Positions 8,769 through 18,264 are shown, counted from the first letter of the stretch. The stretch: DNA of 64,000 nucleotides from Mizugakiibacter sediminis (GCF_000953855.2 NZ_DF970134.1:62001-126000), one strand, 5' to 3'. A program made the numbers and translations. The notes: generated from the sequence alone by a model not told the origin.

Positions 8769-8978
8769 ATGAAAACCGAACTGTTCTTCCTGCGCAGCCT
8801 GCTGCTGGTGTGCGCGACCGTGGCCGGCCTGGCCCTGAGCGGCATGGTGCGTTCGAGCGAAGTGCGCCCGCTGGCCGCGGCGCAGCCGCAGGCGGCGCAC
8901 GCCGCGCCGGCGGGTGGCGGCGACGCCGGCGCGGTCGCCTGCCCGGACCGCATCCGCGATTACGTGATCTGCCCGTGA
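8769..8978 (+). CDS. Small secreted protein behind a sigma-54 promoter, unknown function
   Basis: A 69-residue protein. It has a charged start (MKTEL), a hydrophobic segment at residues 6-26 (FFLRSLLLVCATVAGLALSG) that is a signal peptide or membrane anchor, an Ala/Gly/Pro-rich linker, and a C-terminal CPDRIRDYVICP segment in which Cys58 and Cys68 could form a disulfide loop. I do not recognise a family. The start at 8769 is chosen because the hydrophobic segment follows it directly, downstream of the near-perfect sigma-54 promoter (8708-8722). Expression is therefore probably dependent on RpoN and an enhancer-binding activator. A fixed secretion signal with a short Cys-loop tail would suit a secreted peptide or a small envelope protein. 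Confidence 0.6.
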   Translation: MKTELFFLRSLLLVCATVAGLALSGMVRSSEVRPLAAAQPQAAHAAPAGGGDAGAVACPDRIRDYVICP

Positions 8979-9032
8979 GACGCGGCAAGGAGCGGAGCAT
9001 CCGCGGGGATGCGCGGGCCGCATAATGGCGGG

Positions 9033-9497
9033 ATGCTGCATGTCCTGCTGTGGCGGCCCGAGATCCCGCCCAATACCGGCAACGTCATCCGCCTGTGCGC
9101 CAACACCGGCGCGGCGTTGCACCTGATCCGCCCGCTCGGCTTCGAGCTCGACGACGCGCGCCTGCGCCGCGCCGGACTGGACTACCACGAATACGCCCGC
9201 GTCGCCGTGCACGACGATCTGCCCGCCTGCCTCGCCGCGCTCGGCCAGCCGCGCCTGTTCGCCTTCACCGCGCGCGCCGGCGTGCGCCACGTCGACGTCC
9301 GCTTCGCCGACGGCGACGCGCTGCTGTTCGGCCGCGAGACCGCCGGCCTGTCCGACGACGTGCTGGCGGCGGTGCCGCCGGCGCAGCGCCTGCGCCTGCC
9401 GATGCGGCCGGGAAGCCGCAGCCTCAACCTGTCGAACGCGGTCGCGGTCGCCGTCTACGAGGCCTGGCGCCAGCTCGGCTTCGCCGGCGCCGGCTGA
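9033..9497 (+). CDS. trmL: tRNA (cytidine/uridine-34-2'-O)-methyltransferase TrmL
   Basis: SPOUT-class enzyme that 2'-O-methylates the wobble nucleotide of tRNA-Leu isoacceptors using SAM. The 154-residue protein starts [19 protein letters not shown] at 9033, which matches the family N-terminus and the motif 1 NTGNVIR. The SPOUT trefoil-knot motifs are visible: [10 protein letters not shown] around residues 100-110 and the C-terminal [15 protein letters not shown]. Length is typical for TrmL (about 155). It is followed 34 bp later by ubiJ on the same strand. Confidence 0.95.
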   Translation: MLHVLLWRPEIPPNTGNVIRLCANTGAALHLIRPLGFELDDARLRRAGLDYHEYARVAVHDDLPACLAALGQPRLFAFTARAGVRHVDVRFADGDALLFGRETAGLSDDVLAAVPPAQRLRLPMRPGSRSLNLSNAVAVAVYEAWRQLGFAGAG

Positions 9498-9531
9498 CCG
9501 GCGCGCGCGGCGCGCAGGCTACAATCGCGGC

Positions 9532-10191
9532 ATGACCGCCTCCGGCTCCCATGCGCCCGGCCCCAATGCGCTGATCCCGCGCGCGCTGCGCGAGCGCGCC
9601 GGCCGCGCGCTCGAATTCGCGCTCGGTCGCGCGCTGGCGCTCGATCCCGACAGCCAGGCGCGCCTGCGCGCGCTGGAGGGGCGCAGCGTCGGCGTGCACC
9701 TGCGCGGCCCCGACCTCGCGCTGCGCCTCGTCGTGCAGGACGGCGCGCTGCGCGTCGGCCCGCCGGCCGACGCCGACCTGCGCGTCGCCGCCACGCCCGG
9801 CAGCCTGCTGGCGATGGCACTGAAGCGCGGCGACGACGCCCTGCCGCCGGGCAAGGTCGAGATCGCCGGCGACGCCGAGCTGGCACGTCGCCTGGAGAAG
9901 CTGGCCAGGCAGTTCGCGCCCGATTTCGAGGAAGCGTTCGCGCGCAGCTTCGGCGACGTGCTGGGCGTGCCGATCGCGCGCGCCCTGCGCCGCGCGCTGG
10001 CCTGGAGCCGCGAGGGCGCGCGCCATCTGACCGAAGACGGCGCCGACTGGCTGCGCGACGAGGCCCGCCTCGCCGTGCCGCGCGCGGAGATGGACGACTT
10101 CCTCGACGGCGTCGACGCCGCGCGCGAGCGCCTCGAGCGGCTGGAGGCGCGACTGGCGCGGCTGCAAGCGCGCGCGAAGGAGCGTCCGTGA
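9532..10191 (+). CDS. ubiJ: Ubiquinone biosynthesis accessory factor UbiJ (SCP2 domain)
   Basis: Lipid-binding accessory protein of the soluble coenzyme Q biosynthetic complex. The 219-residue protein has a sterol-carrier-protein-2-like domain (roughly residues 40-130, including [20 protein letters not shown] and [14 protein letters not shown]), then a helical region ending in a coiled coil ([20 protein letters not shown]) that could mediate interaction with UbiK. The last four bases overlap the start of ubiB. The ubiJ-ubiB pairing is conserved across gammaproteobacteria and supports the assignment. Confidence 0.92.
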   Translation: MTASGSHAPGPNALIPRALRERAGRALEFALGRALALDPDSQARLRALEGRSVGVHLRGPDLALRLVVQDGALRVGPPADADLRVAATPGSLLAMALKRGDDALPPGKVEIAGDAELARRLEKLARQFAPDFEEAFARSFGDVLGVPIARALRRALAWSREGARHLTEDGADWLRDEARLAVPRAEMDDFLDGVDAARERLERLEARLARLQARAKERP

Positions 10192-11837
10192 CCCCCTTCG
10201 CGCTGGTCCCGCGCCTGCTGCGCGTGACCGTGGTGCTGGTGCGCTACCGCCTCGACGAACTGGTCGACGCCGCACACCTGTTCCGTCCGCTGAAGCTGGT
10301 CCGCCCGCTGCTGCCGCGGCCGCGCGCCGAGCTGCGCGCGCTGCCGCGCGGCGCGCGCCTGCGCCTGGCGCTGACCGAGCTCGGGCCGATCTTCGTCAAG
10401 GCCGGGCAGATCCTGTCGACGCGCCGCGACCTGCTGCCCGCCGACGTCGCCGACGAGCTGGCGCAACTGCAGGACCAGGTGCCGCCGTTCCCCGGCGCCG
10501 AGGCGCGCGCGATCGTCGAGCGCGCGCTGCGCGCGCCGGTCGCGGAGCTGTACGCCAGCTTCGACGAGCAGCCGCTGGCTTCGGCCTCGATCGCGCAGGT
10601 GCACCCCGCCGCGCTCGCCGACGGCCGCCAGGTGGTCGTGAAGGTGCTGCGCCCCGGCATCGCCCGGCGCATCGCCCGCGACGTCGCCCTGCTGCGCGCG
10701 CTGGCCGAGCTGGCGCGGCGCTGGCACCCGAACGCCGACAAGATCCGCCCGCACGAGGTCGTCGACGAGATCGAGAAGACCCTCGAGCACGAGTTGGACC
10801 TGCAGCGCGAGGGCGCCAACGCCAGCCTGCTGCGGCGCAACTTCGCCGGCTCCGGCGACCTCTACGTGCCCGAGGTGCACTGGTCGCACACCGCCGAGCA
10901 GGTGCTGACCATGGAGCGCGTGCACGGCATCCCGGTCGACGACATCGCCGCGCTCGACCGCGCCGGCATCGACCGCAGGCGCCTCGCCGCCAAGGGCGTG
11001 CGCCTGTTCTACGAGCAGGTGTTCCGCGACAACTTCTTCCACGCCGACGCGCACCCCGGCAACATCTGGGTCGATCCCGCGCGCACCGGCGAGCCGCGCT
11101 TCATCGCGCTCGACTTCGGCATCATGGGCTCGCTGCCCGAGGCCGACCAGTTCTGGCTGGCCGAGAACTTCATGGCGCTGTTCCGCCGCGACTACCGGCG
11201 CATCGCCCAGCTGCACCTCGACGCCGGCTGGATGCCGAACCACGTGCGCGTCGACGAGCTGGAGGCGGCGGTGCGCACGGTGTGCGAGCCGTACTTCACG
11301 CGGCCGCTGTCGGAGATCTCGCTGGCCGAGGTGGTGGTCAAGCTGTTCAACACCGCGCGCCGCTACGAGCTGACCCTGCAGCCGCAATTGATCCTGCTGC
11401 AGAAGACGCTGCTCAACATCGAGGGCGTCGGCCGCATGCTCGATCCGAAGATCGACATCTGGGCGGTGGCCGAACCGGTGCTGGCCGAGATCCTGCGCAA
11501 GCGCTACAGCCCGCGCCGCGCCTTCGCCGAGATGCGCCGGCGGCTGCCGGAATGGGTGCACGTCGCGCCGCGCATGCCGGAGCTGGTGCGCGATTACCTC
11601 GAGCAGGCCACCCGCGGCGAGCGCCGCACGCGCCTCGCCGACGCCGACCTCGCGCGCCTCGCCGCGGACGCGCGCGCCACCCGCGACCTGATCGGCGGCG
11701 CCCTGCTCGGCGGCAGCCTGCTGATCGCCGCCACCCTGCTGTGGACGCTCGCCCCCGAACGCGGCGCGCTGCTGCCGGCGCTGGTCGCGCTCAGCGGCGC
11801 GCTGGCCTTCGCCCTGGCCTGGCCGTGGCGGCGATGA
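10188..11837 (+). CDS. ubiB: Ubiquinone biosynthesis regulatory ATPase UbiB
   Basis: Atypical protein-kinase-like ATPase of the ABC1/ADCK family, needed for the aerobic steps of coenzyme Q synthesis. The 549-residue protein carries the family KxGQ motif ([15 protein letters not shown]) that blocks the active site, the Ala-rich nucleotide loop ([12 protein letters not shown]), [10 protein letters not shown] with the invariant Lys, [11 protein letters not shown] as catalytic loop and ALDFGIMG as the DFG equivalent. The last ~50 residues contain two transmembrane helices ([18 protein letters not shown] and [17 protein letters not shown]), as in E. coli UbiB. The start overlaps ubiJ by 4 bp and the stop overlaps truC. 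Confidence 0.96.
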   Translation: MTPFALVPRLLRVTVVLVRYRLDELVDAAHLFRPLKLVRPLLPRPRAELRALPRGARLRLALTELGPIFVKAGQILSTRRDLLPADVADELAQLQDQVPPFPGAEARAIVERALRAPVAELYASFDEQPLASASIAQVHPAALADGRQVVVKVLRPGIARRIARDVALLRALAELARRWHPNADKIRPHEVVDEIEKTLEHELDLQREGANASLLRRNFAGSGDLYVPEVHWSHTAEQVLTMERVHGIPVDDIAALDRAGIDRRRLAAKGVRLFYEQVFRDNFFHADAHPGNIWVDPARTGEPRFIALDFGIMGSLPEADQFWLAENFMALFRRDYRRIAQLHLDAGWMPNHVRVDELEAAVRTVCEPYFTRPLSEISLAEVVVKLFNTARRYELTLQPQLILLQKTLLNIEGVGRMLDPKIDIWAVAEPVLAEILRKRYSPRRAFAEMRRRLPEWVHVAPRMPELVRDYLEQATRGERRTRLADADLARLAADARATRDLIGGALLGGSLLIAATLLWTLAPERGALLPALVALSGALAFALAWPWRR

Positions 11838-12577
11838 CCGACGCGGCCGGCACGCAGGACGCGCTCGAGATCCTGTACGCCGACGACGCCTTGCTGGCGG
11901 TGAACAAGCCGGCCGGGCTGGCGATGCACCGCTCGCGGCTGGTCGGCGCGGCCGATGCGTTCCTGATCGATCGCTTGCGCGCGCAGGTCGGCGGCAGCCT
12001 GCACCTCGCGCATCGCCTCGACCGCGCCACCAGCGGCGTGGTGCTGGTGGCGCGCAGCGCCGAGGTCGCCGCCGCCCTGGGCCGGCAGTTCATGGGCCGC
12101 GGCGTGCGCAAGCGCTATCTCGCCGTGGTGCGCGGCTGGCCGGAGCCGGCGCAAGGCACGATCGACTACGCGCTGCCCGATGCGCGCGAACACGGCCCGC
12201 GCAAGGAAGCGCGCACGCGCTACGCGCGCCTCGCCACCGTCGAGGTGCCGATCGCGCTCGGCCGCTACGCGCAGCAACGCTACGCGCTGCTGTGCGCCGA
12301 GCCCGAGACCGGCCGCTTCCGCCAGATCCGCAAGCACTGCGCGCACATCCACCATCCGGTGATCGGCGACGGCCAGCACGGCCGCGGCGACCACAACCGC
12401 CTGTTCAAGCAGCATTTCGCCTGCCATCGCATGCTGCTGCACGCATGGACGCTCGCCTTCCGCCATCCGCTGAGCGACGCGCCGATGGAACTCGAGGCGC
12501 CGCTGGACGCGACCTGGCGATCCCTCCTCCAGCGCTTCGGCTGGTCGAGCGCGCCGCGCTTGCGCGATGCAGAGTAG
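11834..12577 (+). CDS. truC: tRNA pseudouridine-65 synthase TruC-like (RluA family)
   Basis: Pseudouridine synthase of 247 residues, most like TruC, which modifies U65 of tRNAs. The RluA-family motifs can be read: [12 protein letters not shown] near the N-terminus, the catalytic [10 protein letters not shown] with its Asp, [11 protein letters not shown], and [16 protein letters not shown] in the C-terminal half. That last segment resembles TruC rather than RluC or RluD, and no S4 domain is present. The ATG at 11834 overlaps the ubiB stop (ATGA), so it is translationally coupled to ubiB, which is probably coincidental for function. Confidence 0.86.
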   Translation: MTDAAGTQDALEILYADDALLAVNKPAGLAMHRSRLVGAADAFLIDRLRAQVGGSLHLAHRLDRATSGVVLVARSAEVAAALGRQFMGRGVRKRYLAVVRGWPEPAQGTIDYALPDAREHGPRKEARTRYARLATVEVPIALGRYAQQRYALLCAEPETGRFRQIRKHCAHIHHPVIGDGQHGRGDHNRLFKQHFACHRMLLHAWTLAFRHPLSDAPMELEAPLDATWRSLLQRFGWSSAPRLRDAE

Positions 12578-12660
12578 TGCATCGCGCGCGGTGCGCGAGG
12601 GGGAGGCCGCAAGGCCGACCGGACGAGCGCGCCGGTTCGCCGGTGCGGCATCATGGGCGC

Positions 12661-13110
12661 ATGGACCTGGCGCCGCTCCCGCATTTCGAACGCCGGCACC
12701 GCCGCCTCGATGCCTTGTTGCAGGCGCACCTGCTCGACGTGGCCGGTGCCGACTTCGTCCGCGCGCTGCCGCGTCTGCGCCGCTGGCGGCGCGCGCTCGA
12801 CCGCCACATCGAGATCGAGGAGACGCGGCTGCTGCCGCACGTGCCCGCGGGCGCGCGCTGGGCGGCGCGCGTCTATCGCGCCGAGCACGAGCGCATCGCG
12901 CTGCTGGCGGACAAGTACGCGGCGCGTCTGGAAGCGGTGGCCGCGCGGCCGCCGTGCGGCGAGCGCGCGCGTCGCCGCGCCGTGCTGGCGCTGCTGGACG
13001 CCGCGCACGCGCTGCGCCACGTGCTGGAGCATCACCACGCGCGCGAGGAGCAGGCGCTGGCGCACGAACTGCCGGCCGCGCTGCAGGCCGAGGCCTGGCG
13101 CCGCCGCTGA
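12661..13110 (+). CDS. Hemerythrin-like HHE-domain protein
   Basis: A 149-residue all-helical protein with a spaced His/Glu pattern suggesting a di-iron hemerythrin-like site: HFERRHRRL at the N-terminus, RHIEIEETRLLPH near residue 50, AEHERI near 76, and LEHHHAREEQAL in the last helix. Proteins of this family bind oxygen or nitric oxide or act in iron sensing. The start at 12661 is the first ATG giving the complete first His helix. It follows truC after 83 bp with no visible terminator. The exact ligand and function remain unknown. Confidence 0.75.
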   Translation: MDLAPLPHFERRHRRLDALLQAHLLDVAGADFVRALPRLRRWRRALDRHIEIEETRLLPHVPAGARWAARVYRAEHERIALLADKYAARLEAVAARPPCGERARRRAVLALLDAAHALRHVLEHHHAREEQALAHELPAALQAEAWRRR

Positions 13111-13186
13111 CGATTGCGCGGCGCCGGCGGCCCGCCGCGCCGCCCGCCACGGCCCGCACGGGGGCGGCTGCTAGAATCCGCCGCCC

Positions 13187-13609
13187 ATGCTGGTCGTCAA
13201 CCGCGCCATCGCCATTCCCGAGTCCGAGCTGGTCGAGCGCTTCCTGCGCGCGGCCGGCCCCGGCGGGCAGCACGTCAACCGCACCGAGAGCGCGGTGGAG
13301 CTGCGCTTCGACGTCGCGCGTTCGCCGTCGCTGCCGGAGCCGGTGCGCGCGCGCGTGCTGGCGCGGCGCGACCGCCGTCTGACCGCCGACGGCGTGCTGG
13401 TGATCCAGGCGCGGCGCTTCCGCGAGCAGGCCGCCAACCGCGACGACGCGCGCGCGCGCCTGGCCGAACTGCTGCGCGCCGCGCTGACGGCGCCGAAGGC
13501 GCGCATCGCCACCCGGCCGACGCGCGCCTCGAAGGAGCGCCGCCTGGCCGGCAAGCAGCAGCGCGGGCAGCTGAAGCGCGCCCGCTCGCGCGACTGGAGC
13601 CGCGAATGA
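13187..13609 (+). CDS. arfB: Alternative ribosome-rescue factor ArfB (peptidyl-tRNA hydrolase, YaeJ)
   Basis: Rescues stalled ribosomes by hydrolysing peptidyl-tRNA in the A site without a stop codon. The 140-residue product carries the catalytic GGQ in AAGPGGQHVNRTESAV at about residues 22-37, and the basic C-terminal tail (KERRLAGKQQRGQLKRARSRDW) that enters the empty mRNA channel. Both parts, and the overall length, are diagnostic for ArfB as opposed to the longer release factors. The stop overlaps the start of the following acyltransferase gene by 4 bp. Confidence 0.95.
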   Translation: MLVVNRAIAIPESELVERFLRAAGPGGQHVNRTESAVELRFDVARSPSLPEPVRARVLARRDRRLTADGVLVIQARRFREQAANRDDARARLAELLRAALTAPKARIATRPTRASKERRLAGKQQRGQLKRARSRDWSRE

Positions 13610-14205
13610 GCGCGTATCCGCCGCGGCCCGCGCAGCTGCCGCCGCAGATGCCGAAACTGCCGGACAACGCCTTCCGCGGCTTCTGCCGCTGGCTGCTGCA
13701 TCGCGCCGGCTGGCGGCTGGTCGGCGAATTCCCCGATCACCCGAAGCTGGTGCTGATCGGCGCGCCGCACACTTCGTGGTGGGACGGCATCTGGGGCCTG
13801 TTGTTCAAGGTGGCGATCGGCGCCGACGTGCGCTTCATGGCGAAGAAGGAACTGTTCCGCGGCCCGCTCGACTGGCTGCTGCGCGCGCTCGGCGGCATCC
13901 CGATCGAGCGCCACGCCGCGCACGGCGTGGTCGAGCAGATGATCGAGCGCTTCCGCGCCGGCGAGCGCCTGTGGCTCGGCATCACCCCCGAGGGCACGCG
14001 CAGGAAGGTGCCGAAGTGGAAGAGCGGCTTCTGGCACATCGCGCGCGGCGCCGGCGTGTCGGTGCTGCCGGTGTACTTCCACTATCCCGACAAGGTGATC
14101 GGCCTCGGCCCGCCGCACGCGCTCTCGGGCGACATGGACGCCGACATCGCCCGCCTGCGCGCCTTCTACGCGCCCTACCGCGGCAAGTACCGCGGCATCG
14201 ACTGA
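13606..14205 (+). CDS. Lysophospholipid (1-acylglycerol-3-phosphate type) acyltransferase
   Basis: PlsC-superfamily acyltransferase of 199 residues. The catalytic motif appears as PHTSWWD (HX4D), followed by the substrate-binding GGIPIER and TPEGTRRKVPKW segments and a late VLPVYF strand. This short form, with HTSWWDG and an Arg/Lys-rich TPEGTR motif, is common in Xanthomonadales and differs from the canonical PlsC that makes phosphatidic acid, so its acceptor is uncertain. The ATG overlaps the arfB stop. No transmembrane helix stands out, so it is probably peripheral. Confidence 0.85.
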   Translation: MSAYPPRPAQLPPQMPKLPDNAFRGFCRWLLHRAGWRLVGEFPDHPKLVLIGAPHTSWWDGIWGLLFKVAIGADVRFMAKKELFRGPLDWLLRALGGIPIERHAAHGVVEQMIERFRAGERLWLGITPEGTRRKVPKWKSGFWHIARGAGVSVLPVYFHYPDKVIGLGPPHALSGDMDADIARLRAFYAPYRGKYRGID

Positions 14206-14281
14206 GCGCGGGCAGTCGGTCCTCGGTGCCGTCCCAGTCCGGTCGACCCGCCTACCGCCGCTGCATGATCGAGGGGCGCGC

Positions 14282-15280
14282 TCAGCGCGCGTCGATCGCC
14301 ACGTCCACGCGCAGGCCGACCGGCAGCGGCGGGTCGCCGTCGAGCCGGATGCGCGCGTCCAGCACCTTGACGTCGCGCTTGTCGGCGGGGTCCTCGGACA
14401 CCGAATGGCGCTCGCCCATGCGCTGGCCGAGCTGCACCACGGTGCCGGCGTAGCGGCGGCCGGGATAGGCGTCGCTGGTGATCGTCGCGCGCTGGCCGAC
14501 GCGCACGCGGCCGATGTCGAGCAGTTCGATGTCGGCGCGCACGTAGCGCTGCGAGAGATCGCCGATGCGCGCCACCGGCAGCGGCGACAGCGCCACCACC
14601 GTCTCGCCCTCGCGCAGCTCGCGCTGCAGCACCACGCCGGACACCGGCGCGCGGATGCGCGACTTCTCCAGCACCGCCGCGGCCTGGCCGCGCTGCGCCT
14701 CGGCCAGTTTCAGCGCCGCTTCGGCGGCGGTGATGTCCTCGGACCGCGTGCCGGCGCGCAGCAGCGCGAGCTGCGCGGCGGCCCGCGCGCGGCGCGCGGC
14801 GGCGGCCGCGGCGTCGGCGCGCGCGACGTCGACCTCCTCGCGGCTGATCAGCCGTTTCGCGTACACCTGCTCGCGGCGCGCGCGCTCGGCGGCGGCCAGC
14901 TTCGCCTGCGCATCGGCTTCGGCCAGCGCCGCCTCGGCGGCGCGGATATCCTCGATGCGCGGGCCGCGGCGCGCCTTCTCCAGCTCGGCGCGGCGCTGCG
15001 CGACGGTGGCCTCGGCGGCGGCGAGCTGCGCGGCGAGGTCGGCGTTGGCGAGCTCGGCGATCACCTGCCCGGCCTGCACGCGTTCGCCCTCGCGCACGTA
15101 GACGTGGGCGACGCGGCCGGACAGTTCGGGAATCAGCACGCGCTCCTCGCCGGCCGGTTCGACCAGGCCGCCGGCGTGCACGGTATCGCCGGCGATGTGC
15201 GCGTAGTCGGGCGGCGGCGCGCGGCCGTCGCCGCAGGCGGCGAGCAAAACGGTGGTCAGGAGCAGGGCGAGGCGCTTCAT
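14282..15280 (-). CDS. HlyD-family periplasmic adaptor (membrane fusion) lipoprotein of an ABC efflux system
   Basis: Adaptor subunit linking an inner-membrane ABC exporter to an outer-membrane channel. The 332-residue protein starts MKRLALLLTTVLLAACGDG at 15280, with a lipobox (LLAAC). A biotinyl-lipoyl-like half (VLIPELSGRVAHVYVREGERV) precedes a long alpha-helical coiled-coil hairpin (about residues 85-205, very rich in Ala, Glu and Arg), then the second half-motif RIRAPVSGVVLQREL and a beta-barrel domain. It is the last gene of the operon permease-ATPase-adaptor. Start and stop overlap the ATPase gene by 4 bp, so they are translated together. It resembles DevB-type adaptors. Confidence 0.9.
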   Translation of the reverse strand: MKRLALLLTTVLLAACGDGRAPPPDYAHIAGDTVHAGGLVEPAGEERVLIPELSGRVAHVYVREGERVQAGQVIAELANADLAAQLAAAEATVAQRRAELEKARRGPRIEDIRAAEAALAEADAQAKLAAAERARREQVYAKRLISREEVDVARADAAAAAARRARAAAQLALLRAGTRSEDITAAEAALKLAEAQRGQAAAVLEKSRIRAPVSGVVLQRELREGETVVALSPLPVARIGDLSQRYVRADIELLDIGRVRVGQRATITSDAYPGRRYAGTVVQLGQRMGERHSVSEDPADKRDVKVLDARIRLDGDPPLPVGLRVDVAIDAR

Positions 15281-15984
15281 GCGTGGGCATTCCCGCCGTG
15301 GCGGCGATCGGACTTCAGGCGGCCGTCCTCGAGTTCGAGCACGCGGTCGCCGTAGGGAAGCACACGCGGGTCGTGGCTGACCACCACCACCGCGCAGTCG
15401 AGTTCGTGCGCCAGCGCCTTCAGGCTGGCGGCGACCGCCTGGCCGGTGGCGCCGTCCAGCGCGGCGGTGGGCTCGTCGGCCAGCAGCAGCACCGGCTGGC
15501 CGGCCAGCGCGCGCGCGATCGCCACGCGCTGCTTCTGCCCGCCGGACAGCTCGGCCGGATAGTGCTCGGCGCGGTCGGCGAGGCCGAGCCGTTCGAGCAG
15601 CGCCAGCGCGCGCGGACGCAGCGTCTCGCGCGGCGCGCCGCGCAGGTCCAGCGCGATCGCCACGTTCTCCCACGCCTTCAGCGTCGGGAACAGGTTGTAG
15701 TGCTGGAACACGAAGCCGACGTGGCGGCGACGCAGTTCGGTCAGTGCGGCCAGTGCGGCGCCTTCGAGCGATTCGCCGAACAGCCGTACGCGCCCGGCGC
15801 TCGGTCGCAGCAAGCAGCCCATCACCTGCAGCAGCGTGGTCTTGCCGGAGCCGGAAGGGCCCATCAGCATCGTCACCTCGCCGCGGCGCACGTCCAGGCT
15901 GATGCCGTTCAGCGCGTGCACCGCGGCCGCGCCCTCGCCGTAGGTGACGCGCACGTCCTCGAGCGTGAGCACGGTGGCGCTCAT
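15277..15984 (-). CDS. ABC transporter ATP-binding protein (DevA/MacB-like)
   Basis: Nucleotide-binding subunit of 235 residues. Motifs in order: Walker A GPSGSGKTT near residues 42-50, Q-loop in GFVFQHYNLFP, ABC signature LSGGQKQRVAIARAL, Walker B LLLADEPTAALD and the switch His in VVVVSHDPRV. The NLFPTLKAWENV segment is typical of the MacB/LolD/DevA branch that drives export with an FtsX-like permease. It overlaps the permease upstream (ATGA at 15981-15984) and the HlyD-like adaptor downstream, so the three genes form one operon for efflux of an unknown compound. Confidence 0.93.
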   Translation of the reverse strand: MSATVLTLEDVRVTYGEGAAAVHALNGISLDVRRGEVTMLMGPSGSGKTTLLQVMGCLLRPSAGRVRLFGESLEGAALAALTELRRRHVGFVFQHYNLFPTLKAWENVAIALDLRGAPRETLRPRALALLERLGLADRAEHYPAELSGGQKQRVAIARALAGQPVLLLADEPTAALDGATGQAVAASLKALAHELDCAVVVVSHDPRVLPYGDRVLELEDGRLKSDRRHGGNAHA

Positions 15985-17138
15985 GCGAACACCATCGTCG
16001 GGTCGATGCGGGTGACGCGGCGGATCGACACCAGCGAGCCGAGCAGGCACATGCCCAGCGTCAGCGCCGCCAGCAGCAGCGCCAGCCACCCCGGCAGCAG
16101 CATCGGCGTGTTGCCGTAGCGGCTGAGCCACGCCATCGCCGCCGTCACCGCCAGCCCGGGCACGAAGCCGAGCGCGGCGCTGATCGCCGCCTGCTTGACG
16201 ATCACGCGGTTGAGGTAGCGTGTCGGCGCGCCCAGCGCGACCAGCGTGGCGTATTCGGCGAGGCGGTCGACGGTGCTGGCGTACAGCGTCTGCCCGACCA
16301 CGACGATGCCGACCAGCAGGCCGAGCGCCGCCGCCAGCAGCAGCGCCGAACCGGCGCCGGTGGTGATCAGCCAGTAGCGCTGCGTCTGCCGCGCGAAGCC
16401 TTCGCGCGTCCACACCTCGACGTGCGGCAGGCGCGCGGCCAGCGCGCGCCGCACGGCGTCGCGGTCCGCGCCCGGCGCCAGCTTCACCAGCAGGTAGGTG
16501 GTCTGATAGCCGGGGAACAGCGTCAGCCGTTGCGCGCGCGCGTGCGTGGTGAACACGTGCGGGCTCTGCGTGAAGGTGCGGATGCCGGAAGTGGCGCCGA
16601 CCACGCGCACGCGCAGGTTGTTGATCTCGACCAGCTGGCCGAGGCGGGTGATGCCGAGCTTGTCCCAGTACAGATGGTCGACGATCACGCCGTCGTCGCG
16701 CTGCAGGTCGGCCGGCGTGCCGTCGGTCAGCGCCCACGGCGCGCCGCGCTGCGTGGCGAGGTCGAAGCCGACCACGATCACGCTCTCGGTGCCGCCGTCC
16801 GGCTTCTTCCAGAACGCGAACTGCACCATGTACGGATCGACGCGCGCCACGCCGGGCACGCTGCGCGCCTCGTACATGCGCGCCAGCGGCAGGCGGCCGG
16901 CGATGTCGACGTTGCTGGTGCCTTCCGGGGTGATCCACAGGTCGGCGTCGGCGTGGTCGACCAGCGTCGAGGCGGTGCGGGCGAAGCCGACCAGCAGGCC
17001 GAGCTGCGCGCCCATCAGCACCACCGCGAACACGATGCCGACCAGCGTCACCGCCAAGCGCGCGCGCTCGTGCGCCAGGTTGCGCCACGCCAGCAGCGTG
17101 GTGCCGGGAGGCGGGTTGATCAGCTCGCCGACGCGCAT
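15981..17138 (-). CDS. ABC transporter permease (DevC/FtsX family)
   Basis: Inner-membrane permease of 385 residues. One N-terminal helix (LAVTLVGIVFAVVLMGAQLG, about residues 28-50) is followed by a large periplasmic domain (about residues 55-255) and three C-terminal helices forming an FtsX domain (LLLAAALGLLVGIVVVGQTLY, then QAAISAALGFVPGLAV and LLLAALTLGMCLLGSLV). This 1+3 topology and the N-terminal TLLAWRNLAHERARL match DevC. It is the first gene of the efflux operon and starts 48 bp downstream of the LysR gene on the same strand. Cotranscription with that regulator is possible. Confidence 0.91.
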   Translation of the reverse strand: MRVGELINPPPGTTLLAWRNLAHERARLAVTLVGIVFAVVLMGAQLGLLVGFARTASTLVDHADADLWITPEGTSNVDIAGRLPLARMYEARSVPGVARVDPYMVQFAFWKKPDGGTESVIVVGFDLATQRGAPWALTDGTPADLQRDDGVIVDHLYWDKLGITRLGQLVEINNLRVRVVGATSGIRTFTQSPHVFTTHARAQRLTLFPGYQTTYLLVKLAPGADRDAVRRALAARLPHVEVWTREGFARQTQRYWLITTGAGSALLLAAALGLLVGIVVVGQTLYASTVDRLAEYATLVALGAPTRYLNRVIVKQAAISAALGFVPGLAVTAAMAWLSRYGNTPMLLPGWLALLLAALTLGMCLLGSLVSIRRVTRIDPTMVFA

Positions 17139-17186
17139 CCCGCCATTGTGCCCGAGGCGCGCGGCGCTTTCGGCCGGGCGCGCGGA

Positions 17187-18227
17187 TCAGCGCTCGGAAT
17201 GCCCCGGCTCGTCGTAGGTGCGACGCATGAACAGGCCGGGGCGGATCAGGTCGATGAAGGCGCGCGCCTCGGGCGTCAGGTACTTGCCCTTGCGCATCAC
17301 CACGCCGTAGCTGCGCTGCGGGAAGTACTGGCGCATGTTGCGCACGGCGAGGCGGCTGCGGTCGGCGTCGGTGAGGCAGATGCCGGTGACGATGGAGATG
17401 CCCAGACCCATCGCCACGTACTGCTTGATCACCTCCCAGCCGCCCACCTCGATCGCCACGTGGTAGGGCACGTGGCGCTGCTGGAACACCAGGTCGACCA
17501 TGCGGTAGGTGGTCAGGCGCTGCGGCGGCAGGATCAGGCCGTAGGGCGACAGGTCCTCGAGGCGCACCTCCTCCTTCGCCGCCAGCGGATGGCCGAGCGG
17601 CATGATCAGCATCGGGTCGAAGTGGTAGACCGGCTCGTAGGCGAGGTCGTGCGGCACGTCCAGCATCGAGCCGACGGCGAAGTCGGCCTGGTCGGCGCGC
17701 AGCAAGGCGAGGCCGTCCTTGCCGGTGACGTTGGCGAGTTGCAGGCGCACGTCGGGATGCGCCTCGCGGAAGGCCTGCACCAGCGGCGGCAGCAGGTACT
17801 GGATGGTCGAGGTGCCGGCGGCGACGGTCAGCTCGCCTGCGGCCAGGCCCTGCAGGCGCGTGCGGAATTCGCGCTCCAGGTTCTCCCAGCCCTCCACCAG
17901 CGGCCGCGCCAGTTCGTACAAGGCCTCGCCGGCACGGGTCAGGCTGATGCGGCGGCGGCGGCGTTCGAACAGCCGGGCGCCCATCTCGCGCTCCAGGGCC
18001 TTGAGCTGCAGGCTGACCGAGGGCTGCGACAGGTACAGCGCCTCCGCGGCGCGCGACAGCGTGCCCAGCCGCGCCGTGTAGACGAAGGCGCGCAACTGCT
18101 TGTGGCGGTTGCCCTTGTAGTAGAAGCGCGCCGCCTGCGGCGGCTCGCCGCCACGCCGGCGGGCCTTGCCGGGGCGCCGCGGGCGCCGTTCAGCCGGCGC
18201 CGGACTGGAAACGGGCTTGTCGTTCAT
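17187..18227 (-). CDS. LysR family regulator, divergent from the glyoxylate bypass genes
   Basis: DNA-binding regulator of 346 residues, longer than the usual ~300 because of a basic Arg/Pro-rich N-terminal extension of about 45 residues. The winged HTH is at about residues 47-105 (RAAEALYLSQPSVSLQLKAL), followed by a periplasmic-binding-protein-like effector domain (LTVAAGTSTIQYLLPPLV through GGWEVIKQYVAMGLGISIV, typical of the CysB/Cbl-like branch). It faces aceB across an AT-rich 113-bp region, the standard arrangement for a LysR activator of the divergent genes. I infer control of aceBA by a metabolite not identifiable from the sequence. Confidence 0.9.
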   Translation of the reverse strand: MNDKPVSSPAPAERRPRRPGKARRRGGEPPQAARFYYKGNRHKQLRAFVYTARLGTLSRAAEALYLSQPSVSLQLKALEREMGARLFERRRRRISLTRAGEALYELARPLVEGWENLEREFRTRLQGLAAGELTVAAGTSTIQYLLPPLVQAFREAHPDVRLQLANVTGKDGLALLRADQADFAVGSMLDVPHDLAYEPVYHFDPMLIMPLGHPLAAKEEVRLEDLSPYGLILPPQRLTTYRMVDLVFQQRHVPYHVAIEVGGWEVIKQYVAMGLGISIVTGICLTDADRSRLAVRNMRQYFPQRSYGVVMRKGKYLTPEARAFIDLIRPGLFMRRTYDEPGHSER

Positions 18228-18264
18228 TGGCTTGCAATAGATTTGGCAATGTCAATGCATTCAT

